The notes beneath the pieces are model-generated. The model did not search any database, was not told where the DNA came from, and worked only from the letters and a program-made list of their open reading frames with translations. From Ulota crispa (lineage: Eukaryota > Streptophyta > Bryopsida > Orthotrichales > Orthotrichaceae): 64,000 nt of DNA. The stretch is from positions 7,564,001-7,628,000 of the forward strand of contig OY987250.1 in the NCBI GenBank assembly GCA_963920765.1. The letters run 5' to 3'. Both the position numbers and the translations under genes were made by a program. Positions 11,870 through 22,494 of this stretch are shown here, in pieces. Every line of letters starts with the position of its first letter. The stretch's first letter is position 1.

Positions 11870-12207
11870 TAAGGTAGGAGTACCCATAAACGTCAAACTA
11901 AGGGTTTTGAACATGATGACTATTAATAAGCAACTAGCAAATTATAAGATCTACTAGCAAATTATAAGATCCTATTAGGAACAGAAAAATAATGAGTTTG
12001 CACTTTTGAATGTATTATTTGGATACTAAGAGAATAAGCTGTGAATTTTTAAAGAGCAAAATGCCATTGCACCCATAACTAACACTAAGATTTCATGTTC
12101 GCATGTTGTATATCCTTGTCATTACATCTATTCACTTCCACAAATTTTCCAAGATTTCAGAGGTGACGGTTATGGGGACACTCACGCTTATGGGTGTTCC
12201 TACCTTA
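11870..12207. mobile_element. TA-flanked AGGTA MITE (338 bp)
   Basis: The ends are TA-AGGTAGGAGTACCCATAA and TTATGGGTGTTCCTACCT-TA. The interior matches the reverse complement of the element at 7514-7824, for example the TTAATAAGCAACTAGCAAAT and GTGACGGTTATGGGGACAC regions. Confidence 0.8.
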
Positions 12208-12304
12208 CATGTTTCAAAACTTGTAGAGGACGGACACCTTACAACGAGAGGGGGTGAATTGATGGTTAGGGTACCGACATCACTATCACCACTTTTGATT
12301 AGTT

Positions 12305-12692
12305 AAATGTAGGATCTTGGTACTGCCACCCCCCCTCTTTTACATCATTGTTCAAATTTTAGGTGTTTTAGGGAATAATTTTATTTGTTTATTTAGAATT
12401 AAACATGTATCAAATCAAGTGATTTTCTGTTGATGTTTTTCAAAATGATAAATAATAATCAAAATCTTTGATAAGAAAAGATAATAGAGTGTTGTCTTTT
12501 CTTATCATAAATTTTGGTTGCTGTTTATTGTTTTGAAAAACACCAACAAAAAATCACTTGGTTTGATATATATTGATACCTAATTTTTTTTTTAAAGAAA
12601 TGTCCCCTAAAACAACTAAAATTTGGACAATGATGTAAAAGAGGGGGGTGGCCGCATCAAAAACGCAGGTGGCAGTATCAAGACCCTAAATA
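12305..12692. repeat. Palindromic MITE-like element (about 390 bp)
   Basis: The left arm starts near GTAGGATCTTGGTACTGCCA with a C7 run and CTCTTTTACATCATTGT. The right arm is its inverse, ending near TGGCAGTATCAAGACCCTAA. The centre is at about 12490. It lies between the AGGTA MITE and another palindrome, so three inverted-repeat elements follow each other here. Confidence 0.7.
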
Positions 12693-12768
12693 TATTGTAG
12701 TTCCTACTCATGAAAGAATGTCTAATTTGAGTACTATATGTAATAGCTGAGAAGGGTTACTTTTTCTA

Positions 12769-13076
12769 GGGAAAATTTTATGGATACCCTTGAAGTTTGC
12801 AATATTTTCATAGATATCCCTACATTTTCAGAAATTACACAATTACCCTTGACCAAAGAAATTAGGTATTTGTTTTGTTGTATATGTCACATCCCTTCTC
12901 CCTTTGTGCGCGCGCATAACAAGAAAGAAATATGCGCACAAAGGGAGAAGGAAGTGACATACATAACAAAACAAATGCCTAAATTTTTTGGTCCAAGAGT
13001 ATTTATGATATTTCTAAAAAAACAAGGGTATTTATGAAAATATTGCAAACTTCAAGGGTATCCATGAAATTTTCCC
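12769..13076. mobile_element. Foldback MITE (308 bp), GGGAAAATTT ends
   Basis: The arms of about 150 bp are inverted copies. The left begins GGGAAAATTTTATGGATACC and the right ends GGGTATCCATGAAATTTTCCC. The centre is a GTGCGCGCGCATAAC-like loop near 12910. A second copy lies at 34287-34591. Confidence 0.8.
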
Positions 13077-13684
13077 TTTTTTCTATATGCACGATCTAAG
13101 TTTTCTGATATTGTCAATAAGTTCAACTATGCACATGAAGTCCTTGTATTGCTGTGTTGTCAAACTGTACCTTACCATTCACTATGCATGGCTACTGCAG
13201 GGCATAATAGGAGTAGAATTGCAAGAGTATTAATCATGCTTCCTTCTTAGGCTGCCCAGTGAGGTCATTGAAGAGAAAGGGAATGTATGAAGTTGCATCA
13301 AATTTGTTACCCAAATGTTGCACCCCTAAACGTCGGGGTGGTTACCATGCGTGCCCTGCAACAGTGTTTTTGTATAAAAAGTGATTCTACAATATTGCCC
13401 ACATATTATAGTATTATATTTGAAAGTTTCAAAAGTCAATAGTGCTATCTGCCCTCACAAAATTTTTAATTAGGGTAGCAAGAAACCTTCAATCACGATT
13501 GTCAATCTTCTTACAAACTAAACTTTATAAATTGTGGGATAATCTATAAGTCTATTTTTGACATTTCATAATGGAGCACATCTCCATGACCACTTCTGAA
13601 AAAAAAACAGACGAAAAAAGTTTTTTTTTGAACCATGAAAGTGTTTTTTTCTCAATGAGCGGACGGAACCGTCCGCTTTGACAT
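13077..13684. other. Spacer without recognisable gene
   Basis: Non-coding sequence between two mobile elements. No conserved reading frame or splice structure was found. Confidence 0.4.
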
Positions 13685-14326
13685 TTAACCCCTAAATGCT
13701 TGAGGCCTTTTTTGGGCTTCTAGGAATTTGCTTCAAATTGAACAAAAAGACAACATTTTAATAAGTTGTATCAAGTTCTTTTGAATTGTAACCATACACA
13801 TTCAAACTAGATATGTTAAAGGTCACACACAAAAAGAAAACACAACAATATCTCTAATGGATTGAAAGATTATAATGTTTGATCAACAGGATGTTAAAAC
13901 TACAAATATGACTTGAAGCCTTTGAATCCTCTTTTCATATGTTGGATTTAAAAAAATGACCATTAAATATATATAAGGTTAAAGAAAATAACATACATAA
14001 CCCCAATCACTTTATAGCTTTTGAAAATGTTTTTTACAATTTTTTCAAATGAATTTTTTGTCTAGATTTTTCTCCAAGATCTAGTGTATTTGAAGCTCAT
14101 TTCCAAGAGCTCTCAACACTAAAGAAAATCAAGACCCTTGCACAAAAGCTTGAATAAATTTTTTATAATTGATCATTTTCAAAATCCAATTGCTGATCCT
14201 AAAATTAGACTTCACAAATTATAAATCCAAAATGCAAACTACTAAAAATAGCAACTTAGTTAGGTTTATTGAACCTCAGGATATCGCAGACACCAAAATT
14301 TGGTACCGCAGAAATTTAGGGGTTAA
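13685..14326. mobile_element. TTAA-flanked piggyBac-like element (642 bp)
   Basis: The left end is TTAACCCCTAAATGCTTGAG and the right end CGCAGAAATTTAGGGGTTAA. The element at 61426-62065 is a full-length relative of nearly the same length in inverted orientation. They share, for example, TAAGTTGTATCAA and TTGAATTGTAA blocks near the same end. There is no coding capacity. Confidence 0.8.
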
Positions 14327-15795
14327 GGGTTAAAAGCACTTACGATACTGAACTATATTGGCACATGATGAAAGAGGTAACCCGAAAATGTGCAGTAGAA
14401 TCTCAAAGACGGTAGTGGTGGCAAAAATCACAAAAACACAATTGGGAGTTCTAAACTTCAGACACAACGTACTTATTTTCAAGCATTTTCGCTGACAAAA
14501 GTGAATTTCTTGCGCAAATCAAGTTTTGCGCACCTAGCCTTTTAACACAGAAGTCAATCAAATCAGGAGAGTACTTGATCTATGAAGTGTATCTAGACAA
14601 TGCATTACTTCATATATCTACTCCTGCTCTCCTACATGGAACGAGGAGAAAGTATTTTTCAAAATTCATTACTCTAATACGTAGAGATACACTCCAAATA
14701 TCTAATGCTTTTCTGTATTCATTGCTCTCGTACGTAGAAAGAAAAAATGACAAGCAAAACAAAACTTCGAAACCACCGGTGAGAAGATTTTTACACCTTT
14801 TAAGACAGATTTACTTGTGGAATGTACCAAGCTTTAAAGCCTCCTAATCATGATTAGAAGCATCTGCAGCAAAAGTCTCGCCAAAGAGAAACCCAAAGAC
14901 TGGAGCAAATTTCAGGCAAAATTTCGAAATTAGGACTAAGAATTGGAACCACAGGTGAAGGAAATTCCTACTATCCTCTTTCACTACCACGTAACTGCAG
15001 TGTCTCCTTTCACTAACCCTATATATACAGCCAAGGTCTGTAATAATCAAGTCATCTCGAATTGACTTTTTCTAATCATAAAAGAACATTTGATGCTTGT
15101 TAGGAAGTGTCATGGCGGTGCACCCCAACAACAACAGTGAATGATAAATCATAGCAACAACTACAGAAAGAGAGCAGCTGCGTGCTTCGCTTCATTCTCC
15201 CTCTCTCGTGTGTCACATTCATGCTGTTGCTCCCGCCCTGCCAAATTTGAGCGACCTTTAAATTGGGATTTACCCGAAATCACATCTGCCTCATCCTGAA
15301 ATCAGAAGAGTGGAGAACATAAGCAAAAAAAACACAAATCCAAAACTAAATAAAAGATCCAGCAAGAAAGAATACCGGCAGTAGTAACTTTCAAGAGAAA
15401 CAAAAAACCAATCATGTGAATTCCACTAACGCATAATAACACTGCCAGCCTTCATTGCAATGCCATGGTACAGGCCAAGATCTGAATGCAAGCAATTACA
15501 ACATGCATATAAAATACATGCAACGTGACAACCGAGGCAACTAGCATTTGAATATTTCATCACAGCTCCTCCCAACAGTACCAGTGAATACAATAACCTC
15601 AAAAACTGAATCGAAAATCAAGCTCCTTCTCAGAATGTGCAATAATTTTAGTGCGTATCAAAGAAAGAGCTGGCTATTAGGAGCAGTTTCCAAGACAAAA
15701 ACCTACTAGCCCTCATTGCAGAACGAGCAATTGTGAATACCCCGAGGCAACGAGAATTTTGAAAATTTTAAAGTGTGGTAGGACTGTTACCTGCT
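14327..15795. other. Spacer downstream of GUN4
   Basis: No supportable gene. A plus-strand frame at 14575-14847 shows no recognisable domain. Part of 15000-15790 could be downstream transcribed sequence of GUN4, but the sequence does not show this. Confidence 0.35.
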
Positions 15796-16120
15796 AAGGT
15801 AGGAGGTTCTAAACGTATCCAGGCTCTAAAATGGTTCACCTCCTCAAATGTACTGTTTTATACATGTTGTTTTTCCATAGGCTTCTTCAACAACGTATCA
15901 ACAATGTACATTTGAGGAGGTGAATCATTTTAGAGCCCTATGCCATTCCCAACATCAAAATTTCATAACTAATTCCACAAAGTTCCAAAAAATATGAAAC
16001 AACTTGGGCCAGATGTCAATTCCACTCATCTTCAAAGGAAAACTTACTGAAAAACAATTCACCTCCCCCAAAATTCAGTTTTCAGCCCTTGGATGAACCA
16101 TTCATAAGCCACCTACCTTA
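15796..16120. mobile_element. TA-flanked AGGTA MITE directly behind the GUN4 stop codon
   Basis: The ends are TA-AGGTAGGAGGTTC and AGCCACCTACCT-TA. It shares its interior with 16848-17178 and 53431-53761, for example the CCACAAAG and TATGAAACAACTTGG blocks. Its right end lies about 5 bp from the GUN4 stop codon (16126-16128), so it makes up the start of the 3' UTR. Confidence 0.8.
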
Positions 16121-16125
16121 CCTTA

Positions 16126-17738
16126 TTACCGAGACTTTCCGAAGAGGCTAGTCACGGGACTCGCACGCATCTTGCTCTGCTCATCCACAGCATCAAAGGC
16201 AGGGTGGTTCAAAACCTCCTCCAGCAACCTGGTTCCTCTCAAAGCATTCGTGAGAGGCAAGTGCCCCTCGGGAGTGGTAGCAGCAACGTCCCAAATAAAC
16301 TCCAATGGAAACTTTTTGTACGTGTCCTGGTACTCGTCCAAGGGCCGCGTCCATCCCACCTTCTTAAAAAAGGCGTTCCACACCTTTCCTGAATTGTTCC
16401 AGATCTTCTTCTGCACGCTGTACCCGAATTTACCGTTGCTGTACTGCCGCCACAAGCCGTCGACTTTCGTTAGGTCAGACACGGTAATGAACTTGACCTC
16501 GGAGAAGTAGACCCACTTCCGCTTCACTGCCTCCTCACCCGCCAGGACGCAGAGTAACCGCCGCGTCTCCGCATCTGCGGCTTCCCACTCCCCCGCGGCG
16601 AGCTTGTCTCGTAGGGTTTCCAGTGACGCGCCGGCCTCCGTCACGAGGTCTATAGTCGTCGCCAGCTCCTAATCGGCACGCATCAAAGCATAACCCAATT
16701 TTAGGAGTTATTGCCTTAATAACTTTAAAAAATATGTGTTTTTAACTAATTTAATATTAAACATATCAACAGGCTGAAATCTCAATACAAGAATTGACAT
16801 GACGGCATAGTGCTTAATGAATGAACCTTGCAATTCTTCAAGCGTGTTAAGGTAGGAGGCTCATATTCCGCTCAGGTTCTGAAAACTGTCCACCTTTTCA
16901 AATGTATTTCATGTGTACATGCTGTTTTTCATAGGTTTCAAAAATGTACAAGCAGAATATATTTGAGGAGGTGAGCCATTTTAGAACCCTATGGCCTTTT
17001 CACTTCAAAATTTTATAACTAATTCCACAAAGCTCCAAAAATTATGAAACAACTTGGGTTAGATGTCAATTCTTCTTGTCTTTCAAGGAAAATCTACTAA
17101 AAAATAGTTCAAGAAGTTTCACCTCCCCAAAACTTAGTTTCTGCCCTTAGATGGTCCATTCATGAGCCTCCTACCTTAATGCTGTTAACCCCTGAGCGCC
17201 TAGCCCAAATTCATGCCGTGTTGGACCTCATTGCAAAGAATTTGACACAGCAAATTCAAAAGCAACATCTGGACGAGTTACCTAGTTGTTGATATTGCAC
17301 AAGACTTAGGGTCCGTAAATATACAAAAAACTTGATAAGTTTTCATTGCACAGATCAAAAGATTCTAACTGTCAAAGACAACAACAACCTGTTGAATATG
17401 GAGAGGCTAGATTTGAGGGTTGATAGTATTTTGTTATTATTAAGCAGGAGAAGGATTTGTAGGAGAATGAAAAGAGATAAGGTTTGGATTGGTACCTGTT
17501 CGACGCCGTCGCGTTTCTGGCTGGAGACAGAGACCGCAATAGAAGACCTGTTTCCCACGGCAAAGCTACGACAACCACCACCGGAGCTCGACTGCACTGC
17601 GCCAGTTTGGACGAAGCAGTTCCTGGAGCTCAGCAGACGGGAGGGCAATGTCGCCGAGCAAGCTCTCGTGGTTGCGGCGCCATTGTTTCCATTCGAGCTC
17701 GCGGCACAGACCAGAGAGGAGCTTTGCAGCAACGCCAT
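16126..17738 (-). CDS. GUN4: GUN4 tetrapyrrole-binding protein, chloroplastic (2 exons)
   Basis: Exons on the minus strand are 17738-17496 and 16668-16126, joined in phase 0 across a GT-AG intron of about 830 bp, giving about 261 aa. GUN4 binds protoporphyrin IX and Mg-protoporphyrin IX, stimulates Mg-chelatase through the CHLH subunit, and takes part in plastid-to-nucleus signalling. Exon 1 encodes a Ser/Ala/Gly-rich chloroplast transit peptide. Exon 2 has a short N-terminal helix (LETLRDKLAAGEWEAADAET) leading into the GUN4 core. Core motifs visible are KWVYFSEVKFITVSDL, VDGLWRQYSNGKFGYSVQKK, WNAFFKKVGW, EFIWDVAA and GHLPLTNALRGTRLLEEVL, with the family's typical length. The intron contains one AGGTA MITE and a solitary TTAACCCCTGAGCGCC terminus. 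Another MITE lies directly after the stop codon. Confidence 0.95.
16848..17178. mobile_element. TA-flanked AGGTA MITE in the GUN4 intron (331 bp)
   Basis: The ends are TA-AGGTAGGAGGCTCATA and CATGAGCCTCCTACCT-TA. It is the same length as the copy at 53431-53761. A TTAACCCCTGAGCGCC terminus begins only 7 bp further on at 17185, but no matching right end was found. Confidence 0.85.
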
Positions 17739-18419
17739 AGCTGAAAAACTATGGCAGGGGAACCCTAGTCAGCTCGCAAAAAGAAGCTATGGCGAATGCA
17801 ACTGGTGAGACAACACCAATCGAATTTTGCGAAGTTGTTCTGGTGTGGTGTGAGCTATTGGGTTGGAGTTGCGCAGTGTCGTCGTCTCGGGTGCAGCTCC
17901 CTCCCCGGGTGGGCTTTGGGACTGGATTGGGGTGGGGGTTGGGGTGGTGTCGTGGCCAGTGGGGATTGGGTTTGGCGGATCATGTCCCCCTCCCAGAGGG
18001 AACGCTTGGGAACGCTCGGGGAGCTTGAGGGTTAGTCGGGCACGGCTGAGGGTAAAAATTGCATGCCGTTCTGGCTGGGGACTGGGGACCAGCGATCCCA
18101 GAACCTTTTTTATGTATTTCGCTAGGAACCGTGGTTTAGGGGGTGGTAATACCACGACATGGGAAGGCGGTGGTAAAACAGCGGAAATAAAAGTGGTAAA
18201 AGAATGTAGAAATTAGACTAATTTTTTATTCCCAAGTAGGGTAAGGGTGCAAAATTGGAACAAATGTGGGAGCTGAAAACTCGCTATATTTTTGTCTTCG
18301 AGTACTATTACTTGCTAAATCATGAATGAAAACGTGAAAAGCTCAGCAATTTCTATGTATGGATTTTGTATTCAATGGAATTGCCATTACAAAGGAAGAT
18401 GTATGTCGTGACAAGCGCT
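17739..18419. promoter_or_regulatory. GUN4 upstream region with a G-rich tract
   Basis: This is the 5' flank of GUN4. It is markedly GC-richer than its surroundings, and the plus strand has closely spaced G-runs at about 17907-17944 (GGGTGGGCTTTGGG, then GGGGTGGGGGTTGGGG). These could form a G-quadruplex. Overlapping open frames in all three plus frames reflect base composition rather than a gene. Confidence 0.45.
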
Positions 18420-18800
18420 GCAGCTCGGAGATGAGTTCAAGAGATACATATTCAAGATCAGCTCAGAGATGAGTTCAAGGGATACGTATTCAAGATCAAC
18501 ATGAGTCAAGGGATATGTATTCAAGATCAACACAAGTTTAAGGGATATGTATTCAAGATCAACACAAGTTTAAGGGATATGTATTCAAGATCAACACAAG
18601 TTTAAGGGATATGTATTCAAGATCAACACAAGTTTAAGGGATATGTATTCAAGATCAACACAAGTTTAAGGGATATATATTCAAGATCAACATGAGTCAA
18701 GGGATACGTATTCAAGATCAACATGAGTCAAGGGATACGTATTCAAGATCAACATGAGTCAAGGGATACGTATTCAAGATCAACACAAGCTCAAGGGATT
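18420..18800. repeat. Satellite array, unit about 31-32 bp (left part)
   Basis: About a dozen tandem copies of a unit built from AAGGGATATGTATTC and AAGATCAACACAAGTTT. Copies vary between ACAAGTTTAAG and ATGAGTCAAG. The array is broken at its right side by a CACTA element and resumes at 21874. Confidence 0.9.
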
Positions 18801-18954
18801 TGTATTCACACTAGTAGAAAACTCCTTCCAAAACAACACAAAATCAACAATTTCTTATTCATTTGGGCACTTGCCCACGCTAATTGACTAATTTAACAAA
18901 ATTCTGTAAAAAACTAAATACATTCTGTTGATTTGGACACCATTATCTAAATCA

Positions 18955-19650
18955 ACAGAAATTTTGGGATCTTTTCAAGATCTTTTGGGAATTTTTTGTG
19001 AATCTTTCAGAATCTTCAAGAATCTTTTGGGAATCATAGAGAATCTTTTCAGGATTTTTAAGAATATTTAAGAATCTTTTCAAGATTTTAGAATTTTTGA
19101 GAATATTCTTGGAATCTTTTAGAATCTTTCAGAAATCTTTTAGAATCTTTTGGAATCTTTGGAAATCTTTTCAAGTTTTTTTGAAATCTTTGAGAATGTT
19201 TGAGAACAATTGAGAATCTTTGAGAATCTTTGAGAATCTTTTTGGAATCTTCAAGAATCTTTGGAAATCTTTGGGAGTCTTTTCAAGTTTTTTTGGAATC
19301 TTTGAGAATGTTTGAGAATCTTTGGAAATTTTTGAGAATCTTCTTGGAATCTTTGAGAATCTTTTAGGAATGTTTGAGAATTCTTGAGAATCTTTGAGAA
19401 TAGTTTGGAATATTTGAGAATCTTTGGAAATGTTCTAGGAATTTTGAATTTTTTTGAGAACTTTTGAAAATCTTTATGAATAATCTTGGAATCTTCTTGG
19501 AAGCTTTGAGAATCTTTAAGAATCTTTGGGAATCTTTGGAAATCTTTTGAGAATCTTTTTGGAAATTCAAAAAATCTTTGAGAATCTTTGAAAATTTTCA
19601 AGAACCTTTTTGGAATCTTTGAGAATCTTTTTAAAATCTTTATGAAATTT
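18955..19650. repeat. Degenerate decamer-like array (GAATCTTTGA) inside the CACTA element
   Basis: Dozens of imperfect repeats of GAATCTTTGAGAATCTTT with variants GGAATCTTT and GGAAATCTTT. It causes spurious minus-strand frames rich in Lys, Phe, Asp and Ser (for example 19251-19601). Confidence 0.85.
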
Positions 19651-20507
19651 TTTAAAATACTTCAACATATTTATAGAAATAGAATCTCTTAGACTAAATT
19701 AGAGTCCTTTAGGAATTTTTTTGTAATTCATCAAAAAACTTTAAAATATTTTTAATAAAAAAGCTATTACAATAGTTTAGGTTTGTTTTTGAAATGTTTC
19801 TAAAATCTTTTTGGACCTCATTAAAAAAATTTGATGTTTTAAATAATAAAAGAAGTTTTCAAAAAAAAAGAATCTTTTAGAAGTATGAGTGTACATTGAC
19901 TGGTTTTATTTTCTTTACTTTTCACAATTTGGTTAGATTTAAAATTAGTAGCCTTTAAAGTCAAGTAAAAATATGACCATAATAACAAAAAAATCAATAG
20001 ATTTCTGTTGATCTGGACACTTTTGGACACAACTTCACTAATTCAACAAAACTTTATATAAAAAGTACAACATTTTGTTGTTTTAAATACCAAAATTTCT
20101 TTACAAACAAATATAAAAGATGCTCCTCAATTCTTTGAAGAAATCATATATGTCCCTCAAGGATTAAAAGTACCAAAAATATCTTTGTGTTATATGATAA
20201 CCAAGTGTATAGTTTAATGCAAATTCTTACAAGAAACCAAAGGCGATTTTTACATTTCAAATAACACAAGGATATATTTAACATTTCAAAATAGAAGAGT
20301 TTTTTTATTAATTTTCCAAAATAATAGGAGTATAATTGATATTCCTACAAAAAATAAGGAATATTTTTTATGTTTCACATATTTTCGGCGTAAACTTGAT
20401 ATTTTGAAAGACTTAAAGGGTATTTTTAGTATGATTCCTTCTATTACTAACCAAATGAATTAAAAAAAAACAATCTTATAAAATATATTTATAAGCTTTA
20501 AAAGATG

Positions 20508-20919
20508 GGAATTGATATGTGTACCACACCCTTCCAATTACTATACCAAATCACGGGGTAAATTTTAGATTTCTACCATCAAAAAGCTAAATTTGAAAAT
20601 TTTGAATTCAGATTTGGGCTTAGAGACCATGGTATTGTCTAGAACCATAAAAAAAGTTGCAATTTGACAACACCCAATGAAAAAGTTTAGTTATGGAAAA
20701 AATTGTTAATTTTACTTTCGTTTGTAAAAAAAGATAAGCTTTTTTATTGGGTGTAGTTGAATTGCAACCTTTTTTATGGTCCTAGACAATATCATAGTCT
20801 CTAAGTCCAAATTTGAATTCAAAATTCTCAAACTCAAATTTTTGATGATAGAAATCTAAAATTTACCCTGGGGGTGTGGTACAGTAGTTCAAAGGGTGTA
20901 GTTCACATATTAATGCCCT
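20508..20919. mobile_element. Palindromic MITE nested in the CACTA element (about 410 bp)
   Basis: The arms begin near GGGAATTGATATGTGTACCA and end near TGTAGTTCACATATTAATGCCC. They include inverted blocks such as GGTAAATTTTAGATTTCTA. Terminal words resemble those at 41840-41893 and 55643-55720, so a small family is likely. Confidence 0.65.
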
Positions 20920-21504
20920 TAAAAAATATCCAAAACTATTCAAAAGTCAATAGAATTTGGATTTTATAATTGCAAGGTTTTAATTACGTAACTTTTCACG
21001 ATTTCATGTTACTTGAAGCTATCAAACTATGGAGGCTATTTTAACAAAATAAGGTTCTTATTACAAAAAAACTAGCACTGAATAAAAATTATTAATGAAT
21101 CCAACCTTTGCCTGCAACAATCCTTATGAGATTTGCAAATTCCAATAAAAATTTATAAACAAAATCAAAAGGATGGAAATAAACAATTTATTTAAAATTT
21201 CTAAACACCTTCTTTGATTTTAGCTCATAACTTTTGATAAAAAGACTGAAATCCAAAAAAAACTATTGGAGGTGAAAGTAAAATACATTTACCAACTTTT
21301 CTTAGTTTTAATTTTTTTGAAAAAATGTCCTTTAATGGGCGGAAATAGCTTCCAAAGTCTACTGGATTACTAAAGACAAGAACATTTAATGTACAAATAG
21401 AATCATGATACTAATGTGTGTATGTGTATTTGCACATTCTCTAGTGATTTTTGAGAATGTAATAGAGTTGCGGAGTGTGAGGATAGAGATGGGGGTTCAA
21501 ACCC

Positions 21505-21606
21505 CACTGTCGGTAGCTGCCCGGGGGTTTGGGCAGCTGCCCGACGGTTGGGGCAACTGCCCGGCGGCTAGAGGAGCTGCCTGGGGTTTGGACAGCTGCC
21601 CATCCC
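21505..21606 (+). repeat. Short GC-rich tandem repeat with GGGCAGCTGCCCG palindromes
   Basis: About four copies of a unit near 25 bp centred on CAGCTGCCC, in otherwise AT-rich DNA. It lies inside the CACTA element and creates a spurious 74-aa frame. Confidence 0.75.
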
Positions 21607-21873
21607 CTAAAAAGTTCACTTTTTCATAAAATAAAATAAAATTTTATGAAAAAAAAAATTAAAAATTAAGAAGAAATAGAATTGAAAAACATGAAATACG
21701 TGAAAAGTAACAGAAATCAACAAAAAATTAATAGAAAACTGTAAATAATTAACAAAAAATCAATAGAAAATCAACAGAAAAGTACCCAAATCAACTTGAC
21801 CAAATCCACAGAAAAATCAACAGTTTTTGGTTGAAATTCTGTTGATTTTGTGATGAATCTTCTACTAGTGTCA

Positions 21874-22016
21874 AAATCAACACGAGTTCAAGGAATATGT
21901 ATTCAAGATCAACAAACGTTGAAAGGATTTGTGTTAAAGATTAACAGAAGTTCAAGGGATTTGTGTTTAAGATCAACATGAGTTCAAGGGATCCGTGTTC
22001 AAGATCACAGGAGGTT
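21874..22016. repeat. Satellite array, right part after the CACTA insertion
   Basis: About four further, more diverged copies of the 32-bp unit seen at 18420-18800 (ATCAACACGAGTTCAAGG, then GTATTCAAGATCAACA). Together with the TCA duplication this shows that the CACTA element inserted into an existing array. Confidence 0.85.
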
Positions 22017-22494
22017 GCAACAAGCAAGCCTATGAGCAAATGGTTTGAACAAAATTGTTCAAGATATTGCATGTCACCAACGCAGGAGTTGAACCCACCT
22101 TGCTTTGAACAAGACTGTCCAACGCAGTATTGGTGTTTAGCACACATACAAACAAGACACAACTTACCTCGGTTAGTTTAGTAAGAGTAACCTTGCACTC
22201 CTGCGGTGGACCTTCATATGTGTGCAGCAGCTCTAGTTGCATATTCGGACTCCTTAGTCGATTTGGCACAGTCCAAGCCTTCCTTCCTTAACCCGTGTTG
22301 TACTGTTCAGCCATTCCTTCCTCCATCTTTGACGGGCAAAGTTGATGTGAAATCTAGTAGAGAAGTGTGTAGAACTTTGCAGTCAAGGTGCACTTCCAAA
22401 AATATGCAAGGTCAGCTTGACCTCATGAAAATTAAATAAGAGGGATGCGTGGAATAGTGGTTCAGTGAGGATATTGGTATCTTCTCTTTCTACT

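Larger units (their letters stand above)
18809..21870. mobile_element. CACTA (En/Spm-type) non-autonomous element, 3062 bp, TSD TCA
   Basis: The left end is CACTAGTAGAAAACTCC and the right end AATCTTCTACTAGTG. It is flanked by TCA at 18806-18808 and at 21871-21873, the 3-bp duplication expected for CACTA elements. The subterminal regions carry repeated ATCAACAGAA-like words in both orientations. No transposase frame was found. Inside are a degenerate GAATCTTTGA array, a smaller palindromic element, and a short G/C-rich tandem repeat. Confidence 0.9.

Noticed and set aside
17185-17200. Complete TTAA element in the GUN4 intron
   Set aside because: Only the left end TTAACCCCTGAGCGCC is present; no inverted partner was found before exon 1, so it is kept as a solitary end only.
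17332-17808. 158-aa plus-strand frame over GUN4 exon 1
   Set aside because: It is antisense to a well-supported transit peptide exon and GC-rich composition explains its openness; no domain seen.
17789-18216. Three overlapping plus-strand frames of 79-117 aa upstream of GUN4
   Set aside because: All three frames are open because of G-rich composition; no conserved domain, and they coincide with the GUN4 promoter.
19251-19601. 116-aa Lys/Phe-rich protein frame
   Set aside because: It is a product of the degenerate GAATCTTTGA array and not a gene.
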